Positions 4,977-5,702 of a DNA stretch of 5,702 nt are shown piece by piece. Within the stretch, counting starts at the first letter, position 1. Each line of letters starts with the position of its first letter. Position numbers and translations under genes: made by a program. The DNA is taken from contig JAFAHP010000780.1 of the NCBI GenBank assembly GCA_019237175.1, positions 1 to 5,702 of the forward strand, given 5' to 3'. Origin of the DNA: Alphaproteobacteria bacterium (GTDB lineage Bacteria; Pseudomonadota; Alphaproteobacteria; ATCC43930; CGMCC-115725). The notes beneath the pieces are model-generated. The model worked only from the letters and a program-made list of their open reading frames with translations. It was not told the origin of the DNA and ran no database searches.

Positions 4977-4993
4977 GGCCGGCTAATCCGGCC
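4977..4993. terminator. Small hairpin between convergent genes
   Basis: GGCCGG (4977-4982) pairs perfectly with CCGGCC (4988-4993) around a 5-nt loop that contains the acyltransferase stop codon. It sits just after the aqpZ stop and could act on both strands. No T-run follows on either strand, so a classical intrinsic terminator is not supported. Confidence 0.25.
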
Positions 4994-5702
4994 AGCGCCG
5001 GTGTACCCAAAACCATTCTTCGGGCCGTTCTCGGACCCACGATTCTAGGACCGCATTCACCTGGGCCATCAAGTCGGCAATGTCGGCGTGGGGGTTGCCG
5101 CTGCGCGGCAGCGTCAGCGCCGGGAACACGGTCAACCGGAAATGCGTGCCCTTCAGCCGCTCGACCCGGGCCGGCAGCACATCGCAGTCGAAGCGCAAAG
5201 CGAGTGAGGCGAGCGCCGAGCTGGTCATCGCCGGTCGCCCGAAAAACGGCACCGGAATGCCGTCATTCAGCTTCTGGTCGGCCAGCATCGTCAAATGGGC
5301 GCCGTGGCGCAGGGTGGCGATGGCGCGGCGTGCGGCGACCGCACCCTTGGGGATTAGCTCGCCGCCGTCGCCGCGGAAGCGGGTGATCATGCGGTCGACC
5401 AGCGGGTTGTTGGCGGCGCGGTAGATCTGAGCGACCCGGATCCCGTACTGGACCGCGGCGAGCATCCCGATCTCCCAGTTGGCGATATGACCGGAGAAGA
5501 TGATCATCCGCCGGCCCGCGGCGACAGCCCGGTCCATGTGCTCAAAGCCGTGCGTCTCGACCCGGTCGCCTGGCTCGAAGACCCGGATCTCGCGAAGGTG
5601 CGGGTATTCGGCAGCGACGCGGCCGAGATTGTCCCACATCGCAGCGACGATGCCACTAATCTCGCGGTCCGAAAGCTCGGGCAAGGCGCGTTGCAAATTG
5701 CG
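4983..5702 (-). CDS. LpxL/HtrB-family lipid A acyltransferase (partial, 5' end outside window)
   Basis: Late acyltransferase family of lipid A synthesis, which adds a secondary fatty acyl chain from acyl-ACP to the lipid A precursor at the inner membrane. 239 C-terminal residues are visible, and the frame stays open to the window edge (RNLQRALPELSD, typical near residue 50-60 of the family). The ATG/TTG codons near the edge are therefore internal, not starts. Numbering from the window edge, the catalytic HX4E motif is GHIANWE (His72, Glu77). ADQKLNDGIPVPFFGRP (141-157), SALASLALR (162-170) and the C-terminal PEEWFWVHRRW (227-237) are family signatures. The usual length is about 290-310, so roughly 50-70 residues, including the N-terminal membrane anchor, are missing. 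Which paralogue it is (LpxL, LpxM or a very-long-chain type) cannot be told; a more general lysophospholipid acyltransferase role is possible. Convergent with aqpZ. Confidence 0.9.
   Translation of the reverse strand, partial: RNLQRALPELSDREISGIVAAMWDNLGRVAAEYPHLREIRVFEPGDRVETHGFEHMDRAVAAGRRMIIFSGHIANWEIGMLAAVQYGIRVAQIYRAANNPLVDRMITRFRGDGGELIPKGAVAARRAIATLRHGAHLTMLADQKLNDGIPVPFFGRPAMTSSALASLALRFDCDVLPARVERLKGTHFRLTVFPALTLPRSGNPHADIADLMAQVNAVLESWVRERPEEWFWVHRRWPD

Overview
The window looks like a piece of an alphaproteobacterial chromosome, most likely Bradyrhizobium or a close relative in the Hyphomicrobiales. This is a judgement from high GC content, the protein styles, a sequence matching the EcfG general-stress promoter of alphaproteobacteria, and C/T-G/A-rich palindromic repeats of a kind common in those genomes. 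No database search was possible.

Left part (1-1310). A minus-strand gene (103-579) encodes a hypothetical protein with two distinct halves. I start it at a GTG behind a strong GGGAGG ribosome site. Its upstream region has a sigma70-like promoter with a palindrome between -35 and -10, and a 24-bp-period tandem repeat further out. Facing away is a small plus-strand secreted protein gene (796-1152) with a signal peptide, a glycine zipper and two identical-geometry Cys-loops. A GGAAC-N17-CGTT promoter match lies in front of it. The gene is followed by about 150 bp of nested GC-rich palindromes.

Middle part (1310-3384). A complete six-bladed NHL beta-propeller gene (2512-3384, minus) has a decayed second copy of its 3' end at 1310-1630. 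The copy is in the same orientation, exactly 1200 bp away, about 95% identical over the first 275 bp, with a 1-bp and an 80-bp deletion. Between the two copies sits a type II toxin-antitoxin operon, higB-higA (plus strand), preceded by a perfect TGACAATTGTCA palindrome. This layout suggests that a small module arrived or was rearranged at the 3' end of the NHL gene.

Right part (3418-5702). Upstream of the NHL gene, probably in the same operon, is a deazaflavin (F420)-dependent nitroreductase/quinone reductase family gene. A 343-bp divergent intergenic region separates it from aqpZ, an aquaporin Z gene. That region is AT-richer and holds at least six copies of CAGCGGAA/TTCCGCTG arranged as palindromes. 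aqpZ converges with the 3' part of an LpxL/HtrB-type lipid A acyltransferase gene, whose 5' end lies outside the window.

The window holds no rRNA, tRNA, CRISPR array or transposase that I can see. The most distinctive items are the direct-repeat-bounded higBA module, the CAGCGGAA cluster, the F420-type reductase/NHL pair, and the putative EcfG-driven secreted Cys-loop protein.
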